Source: Symbiodinium sp. CCMP2592 (Eukaryota > Sar > Dinophyceae > Suessiales > Symbiodiniaceae). From it: a stretch of DNA of 64,000 bases. The notes under the pieces are model-generated. The model was not told where the DNA came from. It made no database searches and was given only the letters and a program-made list of their open reading frames with translations. The stretch spans positions 248,001 through 312,000 of the forward strand of contig CAJNDT010002791.1 in assembly GCA_905221615.1 (NCBI GenBank), given 5' to 3'. Below are positions 23,659 through 33,920 of this stretch, piece by piece (the stretch's first letter is position 1; each line of letters begins with the position of its first letter). Both the position numbers and the translations under genes were made by a program.

Positions 23659-25582
23659 ACGTTAGGCATCGATGATTGAGAACCTTAGCGTCCACAGTCC
23701 TCGAGAGCTCCGCAATGCGGTGTTGTGGGAGCAGAGCTATGTCCTGTCGCAGCTGGGAGAGTGTCTTGATCTCAGGATGACTGGACTGTTTGTCAGTCTC
23801 GTATAATGAACGAAGCTTCTGAGGCTCCGGACATGCTCCCGACAACAAGTGGTCACGTAGGCCTTTCCATTGATGGAATTTGCGCTTACATGCCGCGCAT
23901 TGCGGCATCCCATCCACTGCGTGGAGTTTTCTATCGAAGCTTGAAGGCACAAAGCGATCGATACTGGCCGGATGAACCCTCGACTTATGCAAGTGTAATC
24001 CATTTGACGTCTCAAAGGAGGCATCGCAAAGCGTGCACTCGTACGAGGTGACCGGGTGATCCGCTGGTTCAGGAAGTTGTGACAGGAAGGACAGCTTGTC
24101 GCGAATGACCTGCAGAGCTGAGGGGTCTGTCGTGATGTCCGGGCTTCGCACTGATCGTCGCTCTAGTTTGCGAAGTCGTTTCTTTAGCTTAGACTGCAGT
24201 GCTTGGACAGGGTCCTGGATACTGTAGAGCTGGAAAAGATCCTTGGTGGTGATACGTGTAGTGTGAGCCGGTAAGTTAAGCACTGATCGTACCTTGTAGG
24301 CGTGCCAGCTGCGAAGCTGTTTGGCCGATTCTTCGCTTAGACCTACGTCTGATAAGCCAGTCGTCAAGGTGCTCAAGACGGTACTCTGCCACACCTTGAG
24401 GCGTGACATGGTGCTTGCATACCTGCGGTTGTAGACGAATTGGCGAACTTGATGCAGCTTTTGCTTTGCCTCCCCTATCCGAAAATGCAAAGTCTGCAGC
24501 TCGAAGTGGTTATAGGAGATCATAACGCCTAGGTACTTGCTGGAGGATACCCACTGGAAAGCAGGGAAGGACTTATTGGGCCCGATGCGCCATCCTCGGA
24601 CTTGCTCTCCCTTGGGGTTGGTAATCCAGCAGCTGTGTTTGTTGGTGACAGTTTGTGCTTCTCTGCCTGCCAGCTTTACCAATATTACACACTTGCCGGT
24701 GTTGACCCGGAGTCGATGTTTTCGGACCTCCTCTAGTAGTGCAGCTATAAGTGCGTGGATAGCTTTGAGATCTTTTTCGGAACGGATGGTCCTATGAAGC
24801 GTGAGGTCGTCAGCATAGCCCGTCAGGAACTTCAGAACCTGTTCGGCGCCGAATAAGTCGACCAGAGACCGGAAAAGGTCGCCTGTGAGGAACGAGAATA
24901 GCGTGGGAGCGAGCTTACAGCCTTGTTTTATGCCTGCTGTTGTTTCGACTGAGGTGGAGTCAGCCTGGGCGTGCAGGACATATTTGGATCCGTCGTGCAG
25001 AGCTTGAACGAGGTGGACTGTGTCCTGATCGGCTCCCTCACTCTGAAGGAGACCGATAATCTCTTGGCGAGAGACTGTGTCAAACGCCTGGCTTAGGTCT
25101 AGAGCAAAGGTCAAACCTCCTACTAGAGGAGGCACCTGTGTGCCTTGCTGAATAGCATGTCTCGTGGGGTGAGCCTGCTCTAAGCGCAGATGACACACGA
25201 CTCGTTCTAGCGCATCTGATAGCCCACGACCTGGGAGATAGGCAAACTGTGGCATGTGCTTTAGGAACGAGAGAGTCAGGGGTTGGAGCGCCTCTCTGGC
25301 CGCCCCAGCCAGTCCTTTAGCATCCGGTCTCAAGATACCTAGAGGTCTCAAGTTTGCTGGCTTGTCTGATGGTTTGCCCGGTTTGGGGATTAGACACAGA
25401 TCTGCGTCGATGAGATCTGATTCAAGACTGTCCTCTGCCTGTTTAGCCGCTACGTGTCGGGAAAGAACTGGTGCGACAACATCACTGCAAAGTCTCCATA
25501 CAGCCGCAGGTGCGGCGCCGTCTGGCACAGCTTTGTTGGGCTTGATTGAATGAATGTGAGCGGCTAATTTGGATGACTCCAA
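23588..25582 (-). CDS. LINE reverse transcriptase with C-terminal zinc fingers
   Basis: 664 codons. RT motifs in order are LIPKPGKP (about 64-71), LRPLGILRPDAKGL (78-91), LTFALDLSQAFDTVSR (157-172), AGIKQGCKLAPTLFSFL (216-232) and the catalytic GYADDLTL (255-262, YADD). A thumb and helical region follows (SSKYLGVMI, WQSTVLSTLTTGL), then three fingers: C-T-L-C...H-x3-H, C-A-A-C...H-x4-C and C-L-T-C...H-x3-H. This is the layout of APE-type LINE ORF2. The catalytic residues are intact. The start at MESSKLAAHI is only where the open frame begins; an upstream frame break (about 25590) separates it from the linker ORF. Confidence 0.92.
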   Translation of the reverse strand: MESSKLAAHIHSIKPNKAVPDGAAPAAVWRLCSDVVAPVLSRHVAAKQAEDSLESDLIDADLCLIPKPGKPSDKPANLRPLGILRPDAKGLAGAAREALQPLTLSFLKHMPQFAYLPGRGLSDALERVVCHLRLEQAHPTRHAIQQGTQVPPLVGGLTFALDLSQAFDTVSRQEIIGLLQSEGADQDTVHLVQALHDGSKYVLHAQADSTSVETTAGIKQGCKLAPTLFSFLTGDLFRSLVDLFGAEQVLKFLTGYADDLTLHRTIRSEKDLKAIHALIAALLEEVRKHRLRVNTGKCVILVKLAGREAQTVTNKHSCWITNPKGEQVRGWRIGPNKSFPAFQWVSSSKYLGVMISYNHFELQTLHFRIGEAKQKLHQVRQFVYNRRYASTMSRLKVWQSTVLSTLTTGLSDVGLSEESAKQLRSWHAYKVRSVLNLPAHTTRITTKDLFQLYSIQDPVQALQSKLKKRLRKLERRSVRSPDITTDPSALQVIRDKLSFLSQLPEPADHPVTSYECTLCDASFETSNGLHLHKSRVHPASIDRFVPSSFDRKLHAVDGMPQCAACKRKFHQWKGLRDHLLSGACPEPQKLRSLYETDKQSSHPEIKTLSQLRQDIALLPQHRIAELSRTVDAKVLNHRCLTCDFWTFDHAKVKSHFRQAHPKDW

Positions 25583-25841
25583 GACTGCAAAAAGCTCCTG
25601 TCATAGGCCTTAGTGGAGGGTGAGCCACAAATACCTGATTCGCGTATTCCCTGAGTGTAGCAAGCTCCTGCGCTGGGCCCAGGAGATGTCCTGCGGCGTC
25701 CTTGAGCTGAGCCCGACGCGCTGGCTGCCAAGGCTGCAGCTTTTTAAGGGTCTGAAACGAGATGTGTTGGTCACCTTCTGCTATGCTCGCGTCGACCTCC
25801 GCTATGAAGCTCGCTATTCTTTCTTTCTTGGCTTGCTTCAC
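25482..25841 (-). CDS. LINE linker between endonuclease and RT
   Basis: 119 codons. The useful part is about residues 1-80 (KLQPWQPARRAQLKDAAG, LGPAQELATLREYANQVF), which resembles the desert region that precedes RT in LINE polyproteins. Past about 25590 its frame only shadows the RT ORF, so a 1-nt break lies there. A second break separates it from the endonuclease. Confidence 0.6.
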   Translation of the reverse strand: MKQAKKERIASFIAEVDASIAEGDQHISFQTLKKLQPWQPARRAQLKDAAGHLLGPAQELATLREYANQVFVAHPPLRPMTGAFCSLGVIQISRSHSFNQAQQSCARRRRTCGCMETLQ

Positions 25842-25922
25842 AGCTTGTCTGTGCGCGACCTGCGCCAGCTCAGCCTCGGTTTCCGGCTGAGGTATCGTGT
25901 GCCGTTGCTTGGTTTGACTCGA

Positions 25923-25935
25923 TCAGCTGTGCTGA
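25923..25935. repeat. TGT-loop palindrome between endonuclease and linker (locus 10)
   Basis: TCAGCTGTGCTGA, perfect 5-bp arms around TGT. A possible degenerate partner GAGCTGTGTTG lies about 15 nt on. It sits between two LINE ORFs. Confidence 0.5.
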
Positions 25936-25997
25936 GGGAGCTGTGTTGTCAACCCTGTGGGAATTCCTGGCCCTCCACATACGACGAGTCTCTGACC

Positions 25998-27302
25998 CTA
26001 GCGGGATCTGTCGTGTTTTTGGGATTTTGGGGAAAAAACGTTCCGCGCCTTCAAGCAGCAGTGCATTCCAATCCGTGGGGTCTTGACAGGCTCTATTCTG
26101 GAGGCTATCCAACTATGCAGTGCCTTGGCTGTGTCATCGTCCTCTCTGACTGATGCCTGAAGAGCTAAGGAATCATAGCGACGCATGCTGCCCTTATGAG
26201 GTGGGAGCAACCAATGATGCTGGAGGGGGATGTCAGCTTTGATCGGGTAGTGTCCGCCTTTCTTCCAGCTTCCCAGCGGGCAGTCCGTCCAGGGAGCAGA
26301 TCGCTTGGCCTTGCCTCCTGCTGTAGATTCCTTAGTAAGGACAAAGTCGATTTGCGATTCCACGCCACCTTGAGCAAAGGTGGCAATGTGGTCGCAGTGC
26401 CAGGTGTTAAGGGCAACCAGGCGCAACCTTAGCAACAGATTAGACAGATGGGATTCGTCGGGGCGATCCTCCGTGGGTGGCTTCACATGCGTGCCCACCA
26501 AGGGAGGGCTCGGTCGCAGGGAAGTGTTAAAGTCTCCTGCCACGATAAGAGAGTCTCGCTTGGGCACCTGCTTGACAACCTTGGACATGACTGACAGGAC
26601 CTGAGCGCGGTCATCTTTGTTAGACTGTATGGACTTGGCCGAGGACCAAGCATGTTGATATACAGCAACAATGACAAGTCTGGTTCCTGCAATGTCCGCG
26701 CGAGCCTCAAGGACTCGGCCTGGGCTCCATTCCTTCCAGCGAAGGCTCTTAGCTGCGAATTTGGGCGAGAACAGAATCATAACTCCATCCGCTCGTGTCG
26801 TGGATGGTCCCTCTTTCGAGTCCTGTCTGGACTTCCGCTTGGCACCCTGCTTTTGCGGGGGACTTCGTTTGGCAGAAGCTGAGGCCGAAGAAATACAGTA
26901 CCAACCTGAAACACTGAATTCACTTGTCTCCGTCCAGTGTGTCTCCTGCAAGATGAGCACGTCACAGTGGTGAGATGCTTCAGCTGCTAGCCACGTTTTT
27001 AATTCTCCCCATTGCTGTTGACCTAGGTGTCCCGCGTTCCACGAGACTACCCTAATGGATCTTTCTAGTCGTCCTGCCCTGCGGGAGGCTGTGCCATTTG
27101 CAGGGGAGTCAGCAGTCTGTGACTGAAGCTCTCTTCGAGTTGGTGGGAGTCGGACCCCCAGACGGTCGACCAGGGTAGGTGTCAAGACCTGCCCTCGGTA
27201 TGGTACGGGCCCGTCACTGCGTATTGTCCGTCTACATGCTGTCTTGAACGAATTCTTGCGAAGAGATGCAAAGTTTTGTGAGTGCACTGGCAATTGCGCC
27301 AT
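25998..27302 (-). CDS. LINE APE-type endonuclease
   Basis: 434 codons. The endonuclease/exonuclease/phosphatase fold begins at about residue 83: SWNAGHLG (N89), LILQETHW (E120), VAVYQHAW, VAGDFNTSL (D257, N259), QIDFVLT (D319) and GGHYPIKADI (H351). All metal-binding and catalytic residues are present, so it could nick target DNA for target-primed reverse transcription. The first 70 residues are Arg-rich; the palindrome pair (27085-27125) lies between this tail and the domain and is read as NGTAS. After about residue 400 the frame is lost (another frame continues MDSLQNRACQDPTDW). Confidence 0.9.
   Translation of the reverse strand: MAQLPVHSQNFASLRKNSFKTACRRTIRSDGPVPYRGQVLTPTLVDRLGVRLPPTRRELQSQTADSPANGTASRRAGRLERSIRVVSWNAGHLGQQQWGELKTWLAAEASHHCDVLILQETHWTETSEFSVSGWYCISSASASAKRSPPQKQGAKRKSRQDSKEGPSTTRADGVMILFSPKFAAKSLRWKEWSPGRVLEARADIAGTRLVIVAVYQHAWSSAKSIQSNKDDRAQVLSVMSKVVKQVPKRDSLIVAGDFNTSLRPSPPLVGTHVKPPTEDRPDESHLSNLLLRLRLVALNTWHCDHIATFAQGGVESQIDFVLTKESTAGGKAKRSAPWTDCPLGSWKKGGHYPIKADIPLQHHWLLPPHKGSMRRYDSLALQASVREDDDTAKALHSWIASRIEPVKTPRIGMHCCLKARNVFSPKSQKHDRSR
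27085..27125. repeat. paired TGT-loop palindromes (locus 11)
   Basis: GAGGCTGTGCCAT (27085-27097) and CAGTCTGTGACTG (27113-27125, perfect 5-bp arms), loops about 28 nt apart, directly upstream of the endonuclease domain. Confidence 0.8.
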
Positions 27303-27592
27303 CCGCTACTTTCGTCAAGAGACAGAAGCCTAATGACTCCCTCCACTGCGCGGAAGTGGAAACCCTACCGCCTACCCAGCGATGCAATGTTTTAAACAGA
27401 GTCTGGGCCCAGGAATTGGGACCTGGCGGCTCAAAGCAGCTCCTGTGAGAATAAGGAGAGGACCATGGCGTAGAGGGAGGCACAAACCTTTACTGTTCAG
27501 AAAAGGAGCCCGGTAGGGACCTCTAGCACAGCAGTTGCGCCCCAAGCCTGTTCGAAACCTCTCATTCAGCGCGGCCGCTTGAGCACTTGTGG

Positions 27593-27595
27593 CGG

Positions 27596-27630
<35 letters not shown>

Positions 27631-28418
27631 GCTACTACTACTGCTGCTGCTACTACTACTATTACTAACACTGCAAATACTACTCATACTACTCATACTA
27701 CTCATACTACGTACACTGCTATACTACTCATCTACTCATAATACTACCAATACTACTAATACTAGAAATACTAGTAATATTACTAATACTCTAATACTAG
27801 TAATACTACTAATACCACTAATACTACTAATACTACTAATACTACTAATACTACTAATACTACTAATACTACTAATACTACTAATACTACTAATACTACT
27901 AACACTACAAATGCTAATGCTAACTATAACTAATACCAATCCCAATACGGATACTAATACTAATATTATCACGACTACAAACACAAACACTGATTCTAAT
28001 ATTAGTACTCATACTCATACGCATACTAAAGCTACTAATACTAGTAAAAGAACTAATACGAATACAATACGAATACACATACAGATATCGATACCAAATA
28101 CTTTGTACTACTAATACTACTCATACTACTAGTACTACTAATACTAGTAATACTAGTCATACTAGTAATACTAGTCTTACTACCAAGACTATTAATACTA
28201 CTACTGATACTACTAATACTACTAATGCTACTAATACTACTAATACTACTGACACTACTAATACTACTTTATTCTACTAACACACTTCTTATACTACTGA
28301 TTCTTCTGATACTGCTAATACAACTAATGCTACTAACACTACTAATACTACTAATACTACGAATACTACTAATACTACCAATACTACTAATACTACTAAT
28401 ACTACTAATAGCTATGCG
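27593..28418. repeat. ACT / AATACT simple-repeat array 1
   Basis: Begins as pure (CTA)n, then degenerates into (AATACT)n with local variants (TCATACTAC, AATACTAGT, AATACCAAT). About 370 bp are repeated almost exactly in array 2. The ORFs here (poly-Leu, poly-Thr/Asn) are translations of the repeat. Confidence 0.95.
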
Positions 28419-28590
28419 CGCCTCCAGGCGCCTGGTGTTAACCTCTGTTTTTTTCTGCGTTTTTGCGCCTTTTGCTAAGGTGCCGGGGGGGCTGGGGTGG
28501 GGGAGGGGGGGTGAATAACGACATGGTTGACCGCAAGCAGTAACGCAGTAGCGTCGGTAGCAGTAGCAGTAGCAGGATGCTTGTGACAAC
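28419..28590. other. spacer with no gene
   Basis: A GC-rich spacer with a GGGGGAGGGGGGG tract (about 28496-28512) and a short CAGTAG repeat. Confidence 0.6.
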
Positions 28591-28689
28591 GTGTCTTGCT
28601 CCACATCCTTGTGCAGCATGTGGTACAAAGAGCAAAAAATGCTGTAAATACCGGTGTTTTGGGCATGATCGCCAAAGGCTGTGACATGA

Positions 28690-28850
28690 ACATTAACCTG
28701 CCCATCTTCATCACCATCTTCATAGCCATCATTTTCGCCATCTTCAACATCATCGCTAACTTGATCATCTTCATCATCATCCTCATAATCATCATCCTTA
28801 TCATCATCCTCATAATTCTCAAAATCATCAAAATAAGCCCACGCAATTAG
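28690..28850. repeat. ATC-rich simple repeat
   Basis: A degenerate (ATC)n/(CATCAT)n tract, for example CATCATCATCCTCATAATCATC. It creates Ile- and Met-rich ORFs that are not genes. Confidence 0.85.
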
Positions 28851-28952
28851 TTGGATCGAAGTTGGCTTGACTACAATTTCTAAAAACTACTAAAAATCCT
28901 ACATTTTTTGACAATCGGACACAAAACTACCAGGGGCCAGGAGGCGCGGAAC

Positions 28953-29131
28953 CCTACTAATACTACTAATACTACAAATACTACTAATACTACTAATACT
29001 ACTAATACTACTGATACTACTAATACTACTAATACTACTAATACTACTAGTACTACTAATACTACGAAAACTACTACTGCCACAAGTACTACTAAATCTA
29101 TTGATAGCAAAAAGACTAAAAATGCTACAAA

Positions 29132-29181
<50 letters not shown>

Positions 29182-29184
29182 CTA

Positions 29185-29225
<41 letters not shown>

Positions 29226-29520
29226 ACAACGACTAACACTGCAAGTACCTCTCATACTACCCATACTACTCATACTACTCATACTACGTACACTGCTATA
29301 CTACTCATCTACTCATAATACTACTAATACTACTAATACTAGAAATACTAGTAATATTACTAATACTTTAATACTAGTAATACTACTAATACCACTAATA
29401 CTACTAATACTACTAATACTACTAATACTACTAATACTACTAATACTACTAACACTACAAATGCTAATGCTAACTATAACCAACACCAATACCAATACGG
29501 ATACTAATACTAATATTAAC
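28953..29520. repeat. ACT / AATACT array 2 with CTG tract
   Basis: Contains (AATACT)n, (ACT)n (29130-29180), (CTG)n (29186-29224), and then a copy of the array 1 core including the non-repetitive landmark ACTACGTACACTGCTATACTACTC. This is a segmental duplication, not independent slippage. Confidence 0.93.
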
Positions 29521-29527
29521 TTCTGTG

Positions 29528-30519
29528 TGGATGCTTGGGCGCTATCTGCTTCGCCATGGCCTCTCTGTCTTGCCCTTACAAGGCCGACCTGTTTCTGGAG
29601 GAGCTGGAGAAAAGTGGCATTGCCACCGCCGCCGCCAGTGGACTGCGATCACCGGACGAGCAGGACATCTGCGGCGGCCTCTGCAACGTTGACAGACTCA
29701 GAGTGACTTTTCTGCTGTCTCATCGATGACGAGGGCACAGCAGCGAACAAGCACCTGCACCCCGGATCGACTTCTGCCCTTGAAGAAAGAAACAATTTGG
29801 AACCCAAGGTTTCCAGTTGAAACCCAGGTTTCAAACCTGGGTTCCCTGGGTTGTTGTTGTTGTTCTTCCCCCCTTTCCGGGACAAGGGAACCCAGGTTCC
29901 AGGTTCAAACCCGGGGGGAGAAGGGGACCAGTTTTTTTTTTTTGGCTTATGCGGGCCTCGTCGACTACGGCTGTAGCACTCGGTCCCTACAAACGAACAA
30001 ACGCACAAAACAACAAAAACAGCGGTGAAACAAGATACTTAATTAGAGAGGGCGGAGCTAGCTGCGGTGCCCAGGCTTTGCCGGGGTTGGCCGTTCAGCA
30101 CCTGCTACGGGTCCTCAGCGATCGTTCCACGACAACAGAGGGCCGTCGCCCAAAGTTGCCCAAGACCGTCAGTGGAGCCCAAGTCAAGGCTCCGGCCGCC
30201 GTTCTAGTTCCGTCGAACAACGGTCGGCCCCGAGGTCCTGTTGTGTCCCGATCGTGCACGCCAAAAAGTCCACAAGTCCAAAGTCCATGGCCATCGGCAG
30301 TGGAGAGACCCGTCGACGTACGTCGAAAGGTTGGGCCTTGAGCATCCAATGAGTCCAGGGTCAAAGGGCCTCGCTCCTAGGCAGGAGGCCATTCATCAAG
30401 CTTGCGCTGCATGTCGTTGCCACTTCGTGGAAAGTGGGATTCTCGCAGAAGGTACAGCAATTGAAACTGACCCTCAGCATACAAGGCTTTGAGGCGGTGA
30501 AAGCCATACTGGAGGGTGT
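29528..30519. other. no supported gene
   Basis: A short plus-strand ORF (29535-29729, MGAICFAMASLSCPYKADLF...) looks protein-like, with Leu/Glu helices and Cys pairs, but it has no known domain. It may be an exon. A T-run lies at 29931-29941. The rest shows nothing I can name. Confidence 0.35.
29821..29899. repeat. nested palindromes
   Basis: AACCCAGGTTT-C-AAACCTGGGTT (29821-29843) is a perfect palindrome with 11-bp arms. Its right arm, extended as AACCTGGGTTCCC (29834-29846), also pairs with GGGAACCCAGGTT (29887-29899). Two alternative hairpins compete. Confidence 0.9.
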
Positions 30520-33015
30520 CTAGGTCTGGCTCATGAAGGTGCGGCATAAGCTCATTGGAAATGAAAGGGAGCTGGATGCCAGGGCCAAGTCCGCCCTGCT
30601 CGATGAAAGCATGGGCCGCTGCACGCCACTCGTCTTGTCCCCACGTATATGCCCGAGACGATACCGCGGTTGGTTACCGTCGGGCAGAACCCCCTGATTA
30701 GCTTCCTGTGCCACTAAGCCATGGATCAGAACTTGGGCCCGACAGTCCCGTGCATCGAAGTGGGCATAGCGCCACAGGCGTACAGGGAAGTAGAAGTCCA
30801 TTTTCCGAGGGCCGCGTAGCCAGAACACAACAACGGCACTGAGCTCCCAACCCCGGGTGGTGGCAGCCGTGCGGAGACGACACAATGCGGTAAAAGTCCA
30901 GCAGACTGGAGGGGAAGAGCGGGCTGCGCCCACAATCCCAGGGAAGCATCATCAAGAGGAAGCAGGAGGCGAAACGTGCCTTTACAGTGGCCGGGGTAGG
31001 AGAACATCTGTGGATCGAAATCGCCGCGCCGTGCAGGGAGAAGCCCACGATGAAAGCCTTCCATCATGCGGGCAGCAATCGCGATTTGGCGGGTTGGCCA
31101 ACCAGCGAGGTCGGGACCTCCGCCCTGACTCGGAGCTCAACAAACTGCAGGCCATTATGCTCGACTGGTGCAACACGTACAAGCTGCAAGAGGGGAGCCG
31201 CCTCAGGCTCGTCGGTCAGGGCCCTGGCAAGATAGAACACGAGCTGCACAGGGAGCAACACACCACGGTGGAGAAGTGGCGTGCCTTGCTGCGGATCTGT
31301 GTGCGGTCCGCCTGCCGCCGCGGGTCGCCGGGCGTTGGAGCCGGTGCCACGGTGGCGTTTGCCGGCCTCGGCGGGATCTCTCCGAGGTGCGAGAGACATT
31401 TGGATGAGGCTACCGTCGCGGACAGGTGACTTGATACCCGCTTTGGCATTGGGAAGCGAGAAACGGAGTTCATCCAGCTCGTCCAATAGCAACCAGCAAC
31501 CACCACCATATCTCCGGACGCGCCAACTCATACCACGAAAGATCAAAAACTCGACCTTCTGGCAGCAGTAGCACCGGGTCACAGAACTGAGCAAGGGCAA
31601 TGGATACTGCTAAAATGGGTGTGAGGCACACCCGAAAAGCCTCACTGGGCGTGCAGTGTCTCAGCATGAGTGCACGATCGGCAAAATCCACCACGCGCGC
31701 GCCGAAGTTCTGAGGGCTGATCTTCACTTCGCATGCCGGCAGCGAAAGGGGGAGCGGTAGGAGGGAAAGGCAATCTTCTCTGCAGGGGAGAAGTTCCCGT
31801 AGAGCCGTTGCGCTATCAGGGCCCTCGATGAGCCGCTGTCGTCTGCCCGTGGCCTGAAAGGTGCGCAGGATTGCATGTTGTTCGCCGAAGTCATCCTCCT
31901 CCTCAGGCGGAACACTCTTGCTGGGGATTGCATCGACCCCTGGCACCAGACGGTCAGGCGGGATGTCAACAGCATCCAGCAAGGTAGCGACACGCTGGCT
32001 CCATGCCGTGTCAGGGGTTTTGGGGACGGAAGCGGCGCAACTTTGGCTGCGGAGCTCGGCTGTCAGGCCAGGATCCTCGTGAGTACGCACGCCGTCCTCT
32101 GGATCGGGTGAGGCAGATCCATCGGTATTGTAGAGAGCACGGGGCAAACTGGTGGTGGCGGACGATGGGAGAAGAGCCGCTGGCAGGCCAAATTTGTGCA
32201 GTTGCGTTGACAGAAAGTGTTGGAGCTTCCCCAGCAACACCGTGTCAACTGTGTCAGAAGCAATGGCATAAAGGTAGAAGACACCAGGAACGGAGGCGAC
32301 CAGCACCTCGGCAGCCTCATTCCGGCCCCGACACACGGGGGTTTGCGTGTCAATCGCAATGTGTGCCCCGATTGACGACCGATGATTCATGCGTGGAACG
32401 GAAGGCAGCATAAGCGCGCTTGGGCGGCTTCGAGCCCAGCCCCTTGTGGGCACGAAGGCGGTGGAGGCTAAAGCGTGGCGGGTTCGTGAACTCCAGCAAT
32501 CCACAGATGGGGTTGTTGGTGTCGAGCACCGGGTAAAATGGGCGTACTCGAATGGGCTGACCAGCGGGGCCACTGTGCTCAAATTCAACGCCTCGCAGGA
32601 GCAACTGTGCAGGGTAGCCAGGCAAGCCACTGGCGGCAACCAGCGCGCAAGCATCACAGAGTGGCGGCACACGGTTGACAGACCAATGCTGGTAAAATTC
32701 AGAGGCCGTATCCTCGTCCTCTCGTGGAGGGTGTTGCGCCCCCAAACGTGCAAGACCGTAGGTCTGGTAGAGAGCCTCCCAACTGATGGAGGTCTGGTGG
32801 AGCGATGCATGGAGCTCCAAGGCCGCAACAATGCCCCACCAATGCCCAGACCCCCGGGCGGATCTACTTTCTAGATCCACCTTTGGTCGCGGATCCACTT
32901 TTGTACAGGGGGTTCCAGTTTTTGACATGTCGATGCAAAATGGAGTTCTCAAGAATTCTTTGACAAAAACAGCCACAATTGCGCCACGACGGCTCTGCTC
33001 GTGATAACTCGGCAT
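30520..33015 (-). pseudogene. decayed or intron-split gene of unknown function
   Basis: A protein-like reading runs on the minus strand in several frames. The first 210 residues lie in the ORF from 33015 (for example SHWWGIVAALELHASLHQ-like, YQTYGLARLGAQ, GLPGYPAQLLLRGVEFEH, IRVRPFYPVLDTNNPICGLLEF). After RSTHESS at about 32390 the frame changes to GAHIAIDTQTPVCRGR...SVPGVFYLYAIASDTVDTVLLGKLQ and an acidic SVPPEEEDDFGEQHAIL, ending in LARPEIWWWLLVAIG near 31500. Weaker pieces follow in other frames (PLLHRGVLLPVQLVFYLARAL; RGDFDPQMFSYPGHCKGTFRLL; DFYFPVRLWRYAHFDARD) to about 30520. I do not recognise the family. Breaks without clear splice sites favour a pseudogene. Confidence 0.45.
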
Positions 33016-33024
33016 TTTGGCTCA
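33012..33024 (+). other. partial DinoSL relic
   Basis: CATTTTGGCTCAA, the last 13 of 14 bases before the final G of DinoSL, followed by TGAG. Such 3'-terminal remnants mark retroposed trans-spliced mRNAs in dinoflagellates. No gene is recognised downstream. Confidence 0.5.
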
Positions 33025-33242
33025 ATGAGAGTGCGAAAAGCAGAAAAGCGACCCTAAAACCCTAAAGTCCTTAACTTCCTTAAACATCGAAACCCAAAGC
33101 CCCGAATATTCAAAGAGAGACTGCTTCCCGGAAGAAAACACCCATAGTCGGGGGCTGACGGCTGGCAATCTTTGTCTAGCTATTCTTTCAAACACTATAC
33201 AGCAAAATACCACATTACTGTGAAGTTAGTTTTACATACTTA

Positions 33243-33290
33243 TAGTTAGTTAGTTGGTTGGTTGGTTGGCTAGTTAGTTAGTTAGTTAGT
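33243..33290. repeat. TTAG/TTGG simple repeat
   Basis: (GTTA)n, (GTTG)n, then (TTAG)n tetranucleotide tract. Confidence 0.9.
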
Positions 33291-33549
33291 CTTTTGGATC
33301 CAGAGTTTGAACCCACCTCCGCGTTGTATTCTTGCATTCTACTAACTGGATCCATGTATTCGGGCCTTTACGATGTGCAAGCGCCTAAACCCGAAAACCA
33401 ACCTTATACTCTTTGATGAATCCTCCCGCCTGAAACGTGCGCCCAGCCTGCTAGGATCTAGAATCTCGTTGCAGTGCTACAATCTGCTACTTTTGGATCC
33501 ACAAGTAGATCCTCCTGCGCTGCATTCTTGCATTCTATTAACTGGATCC
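33291..33549. repeat. two copies of a 60-bp direct repeat
   Basis: 33291-33353 and 33490-33549 share CTTTTGGATCCA..., CTCC-GCG-TG-ATTCTTGCATTCTA and AACTGGATCC. The core GGATCYACTTT also recurs at 32865, 32890, 34980 and 35025, so this is a dispersed family. Confidence 0.75.
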
Positions 33550-33920
33550 TATATTTCACACTGTACATATACTGTGTTATATACGAATATATAGTACCTT
33601 CATTTATATAAAAAAATACAACAATATAATTCATATACTTTATAACCTGTATATAGATTGATATAAACAGATAGACATACAGGACATAGCTGGATCTAGA
33701 TTTACAAATTGGTGGCTCTACTTTGCAGGCCTGAGCAGCCCGCCAGGGGTTTTTAAAACGAGCAGCCGTCACTTTCGCAAAACCGCAAAAACCCTGATGC
33801 GGTGCTCTTCGAATAGCAAAAAGTACCAAAGTCCTCATCGTCGAGTCGCAACGTACCAAACCACCGATTTAGCGGTACATGTGCTGATCTACCAACCGGA
33901 GGCACTGCGAAGAGCAAAGC

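Larger units (their letters stand above)
21839..27483 (-). mobile_element. LINE with endonuclease, RT, zinc fingers, USP-like and 2OG domains
   Basis: In minus sense this is an EEP endonuclease, a linker, RT, three C2H2-type fingers and one CCHC-type finger, a ubiquitin-protease-like domain and a 2OG-oxygenase-like domain that runs to the YR-1 insertion. Joining 21839 to 6925 gives RPPLVN-L-E-D and a TAG stop, so YR-1 entered three codons before the natural end. At least four frame breaks are present. The 5' end is not defined; ACT arrays begin at about 27590. Confidence 0.85.

Noticed and set aside
27587-29706. Long Leu-, Thr/Asn-, Ser- and Val-rich ORFs on both strands
   Set aside because: They are translations of the ACT/AATACT/CTG arrays in all frames and have no independent sequence signal.
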